Positions 62,859 through 64,000 of a stretch of 64,000 nucleotides of DNA are shown here, in pieces. How positions within the stretch are numbered: position 1 is the first letter of the stretch; each line of letters opens with the position of its first letter. Source of the DNA: Streptomyces sp. CBMA29 (GTDB lineage: Bacteria; Actinomycetota; Actinomycetes; Streptomycetales; Streptomycetaceae); contig NZ_MECL01000224.1 in the NCBI RefSeq assembly GCF_014596445.1, positions 113,256 through 177,255 of the forward strand, in the 5' to 3' direction. Under the pieces are notes generated by a model. That model did no database searches. It saw nothing but the letters and a program-made list of their open reading frames with translations, and was not told the origin of the DNA. Position numbers and translations under genes: made by a program.

Positions 62859-64000
62859 TCAGGCGGAGAGCAGGCCGCGGCCGAGCCAGTCCTTGGTGTC
62901 GCGGACGCCGGGCAGCACGAAGAAGTAGCCGCCGCCGACCGGGGAGATGTAGTCGACCAGCGGCTCGTCGATCAGCCGGGTCTGGGTGGCCTCGAACTGC
63001 CGCCGCACGTCCTGCTGGTAGCAGCAGAAGACCAGCCCCATGTCGAGGTCGCCGACCGCGTCCACGCCCCGGTCGTAGTTGTAACCGCGGCGCAGGATGC
63101 GGGAGTCGTCGGTCTTCGCCGTGCGCGGGTTGGCCATCCTGATGTGCGCGTCCAGCGGGATCGCGTTGCCCTGCGGGTCCTTGGCGTAGAGCGGGGTGTC
63201 GGTCTCCTTCGCCCCGTCCAGCGGCGCGCCGGTGTCCTTGCGGCGGCCGAACATCAGCTCCTGCTCGGTGAGCGAGACCCGGTCCCAGAACTCGACCAGC
63301 ATCCGGATGATCCGGATCGCCTGGTAGCTGCCGCCCGCCGCCCACGCGGGTTCCCCCGTCGCCCCCGTCACCCACACCAAACGGTCCATCTCCCGCCCGG
63401 AGTTGACGTCCGGGTTGGCGATGCCGTCCTTGAAGCCGAGCAGATTGCGCTGCGCGCCGGTGGGCCGGGGCGCGTTCTGGAAGCCGTCCATGCGCCACTT
63501 GATCTGCATGCCGCCGCGGGTGTGCCGGGCGAGGTCGCGCAGCGCGTGCAGGACGGTGTCGGTGCTGCCCGCGCAGATCTGCAACGACAGGTCGCCGTGG
63601 CACTGTTCGGCCTGGAGATTGTCGTTGGGGAAGGTCCGCATCGGGGTGAGGCGGCGCGGCCTGGCGCCCGCGAGGCCGTAGCGGTCGTCGAAGAGCGAGG
63701 CGCCGACGCCGAGCGTGACGGTGAGCGCGTCGGCGGGGACGGTCGGGCCGAGGATGCCGTTGTCGGACGGCGGCGCGCCGACGCCCAGGTCGTCGGGGGT
63801 GCCGCCCGCGGTGAGGAAGCGGGCCCGCTCGGTGATCGTCCTGAACAGGTCGGTGAGTTCGGCCCTGGTGTCCGCGATGACGTTCAGCGAGACGAAGGTC
63901 GCCGCGGCGGGCTGCGGGGTGATGACGCCCGCCTGGTGCGCGCCGTGGAAGTCCACCGCCGCGGCCTGGCCGCGCCGGCCCGCGTCGGCCGCCTGGGCGC
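62859..64000 (-). CDS. efeB: EfeB-type Dyp peroxidase / deferrochelatase, N-terminus beyond window
   Basis: About 380 residues visible, and the frame is open past the right edge. It shows the Dyp GxxDG motif in NLLGFKDGIANPD, the haem-ligand His in DAHIRMANPRTAK, the conserved RILRRGYNYDRG, and GLVFCCYQQDVRRQFEATQT. AVDFHGAHQAGVITP begins the mature domain; in EfeB a Tat signal precedes it, here outside the window. EfeB works with EfeU and EfeO in ferrous iron uptake, probably encoded further right. It takes haem and peroxide or extracts iron from haem outside the membrane. Confidence 0.93.
   Translation of the reverse strand, partial: AQAADAGRRGQAAAVDFHGAHQAGVITPQPAAATFVSLNVIADTRAELTDLFRTITERARFLTAGGTPDDLGVGAPPSDNGILGPTVPADALTVTLGVGASLFDDRYGLAGARPRRLTPMRTFPNDNLQAEQCHGDLSLQICAGSTDTVLHALRDLARHTRGGMQIKWRMDGFQNAPRPTGAQRNLLGFKDGIANPDVNSGREMDRLVWVTGATGEPAWAAGGSYQAIRIIRMLVEFWDRVSLTEQELMFGRRKDTGAPLDGAKETDTPLYAKDPQGNAIPLDAHIRMANPRTAKTDDSRILRRGYNYDRGVDAVGDLDMGLVFCCYQQDVRRQFEATQTRLIDEPLVDYISPVGGGYFFVLPGVRDTKDWLGRGLLSA

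Overview
The window is a piece of a Streptomyces (or very close actinobacterial) chromosome. The flanks are uniformly very GC-rich with G/C third codon positions, GTG starts are common, and the genes are hallmark Streptomyces families: EshA-type encapsulin, TerD/TerC cluster, homodimeric AceE, FasR-fabD-fabH-acpP-fabF, and the DUF3052, DUF3145, DUF4429 and DUF4383 proteins. Most of it is core-like chromosome. One accessory island at about 3.2-11.5 kb interrupts it.

Layout. 1-2.5 kb: an EmrB/QacA-type MFS exporter (cut by the left edge) and a membrane-anchored peptidoglycan-binding protein. 3.2-11.5 kb: a decayed integrative element. It carries a truncated GNAT gene at its left border, a more AT-rich restriction-modification pair whose nuclease is a NotI homologue, a KorSA-like GntR regulator with its operator region, frameshifted remnants of AICE transfer genes, a truncated TraSA, a truncated RepSA that ends at a tRNA T-arm-like sequence, and a serine recombinase pseudogene. 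11.7-24.9 kb: housekeeping and membrane genes, including an EshA-like family 2B encapsulin shell gene with no visible cargo gene, a Pro-Thr-repeat secreted protein and tRNA-Val(TAC).

25-34.2 kb: a Ter-type stress cluster. One operon encodes a CitE-like lyase, a fused phosphoribosyltransferase/StiP-like protein and a HAD phosphatase; a TerD-family gene diverges from it; and four genes in a row give two canonical TerD proteins, TerC and a further TerD-family protein. Comparative work on Ter systems has proposed that such sets make a nucleoside-like metabolite and sense metal or envelope stress. 34.3-50.3 kb: peroxiredoxin, DUF3052 protein and AceE, then about 7 kb of miscellaneous genes, then the fatty-acid cluster FasR-FabD-FabH-AcpP-FabF. 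The same gene order surrounds aceE and fabD in mycobacteria without the 7-kb interval. 50.4-64 kb: varied metabolism, including a GH3 glycosidase with a TetR regulator, Ohr, an oxidoreductase with a divergent MarR, an aldehyde dehydrogenase behind a clean palindromic operator, and a Dyp-type peroxidase (EfeB) cut by the right edge.

Non-coding structure is unusually rich. A family of MITE-like elements sharing an AGGGGCGCGGGGAACTGCG terminal inverted repeat has two well-formed copies (24.9 and 45.1 kb) and degenerate copies at both edges of the island (2.6 and 11.5 kb). A 163-bp nested inverted repeat lies at 54.0 kb, and there are several sharp operator-like palindromes. By eye only one GCGGCCGC (NotI) site was found in the whole window, although near-miss octamers are frequent.
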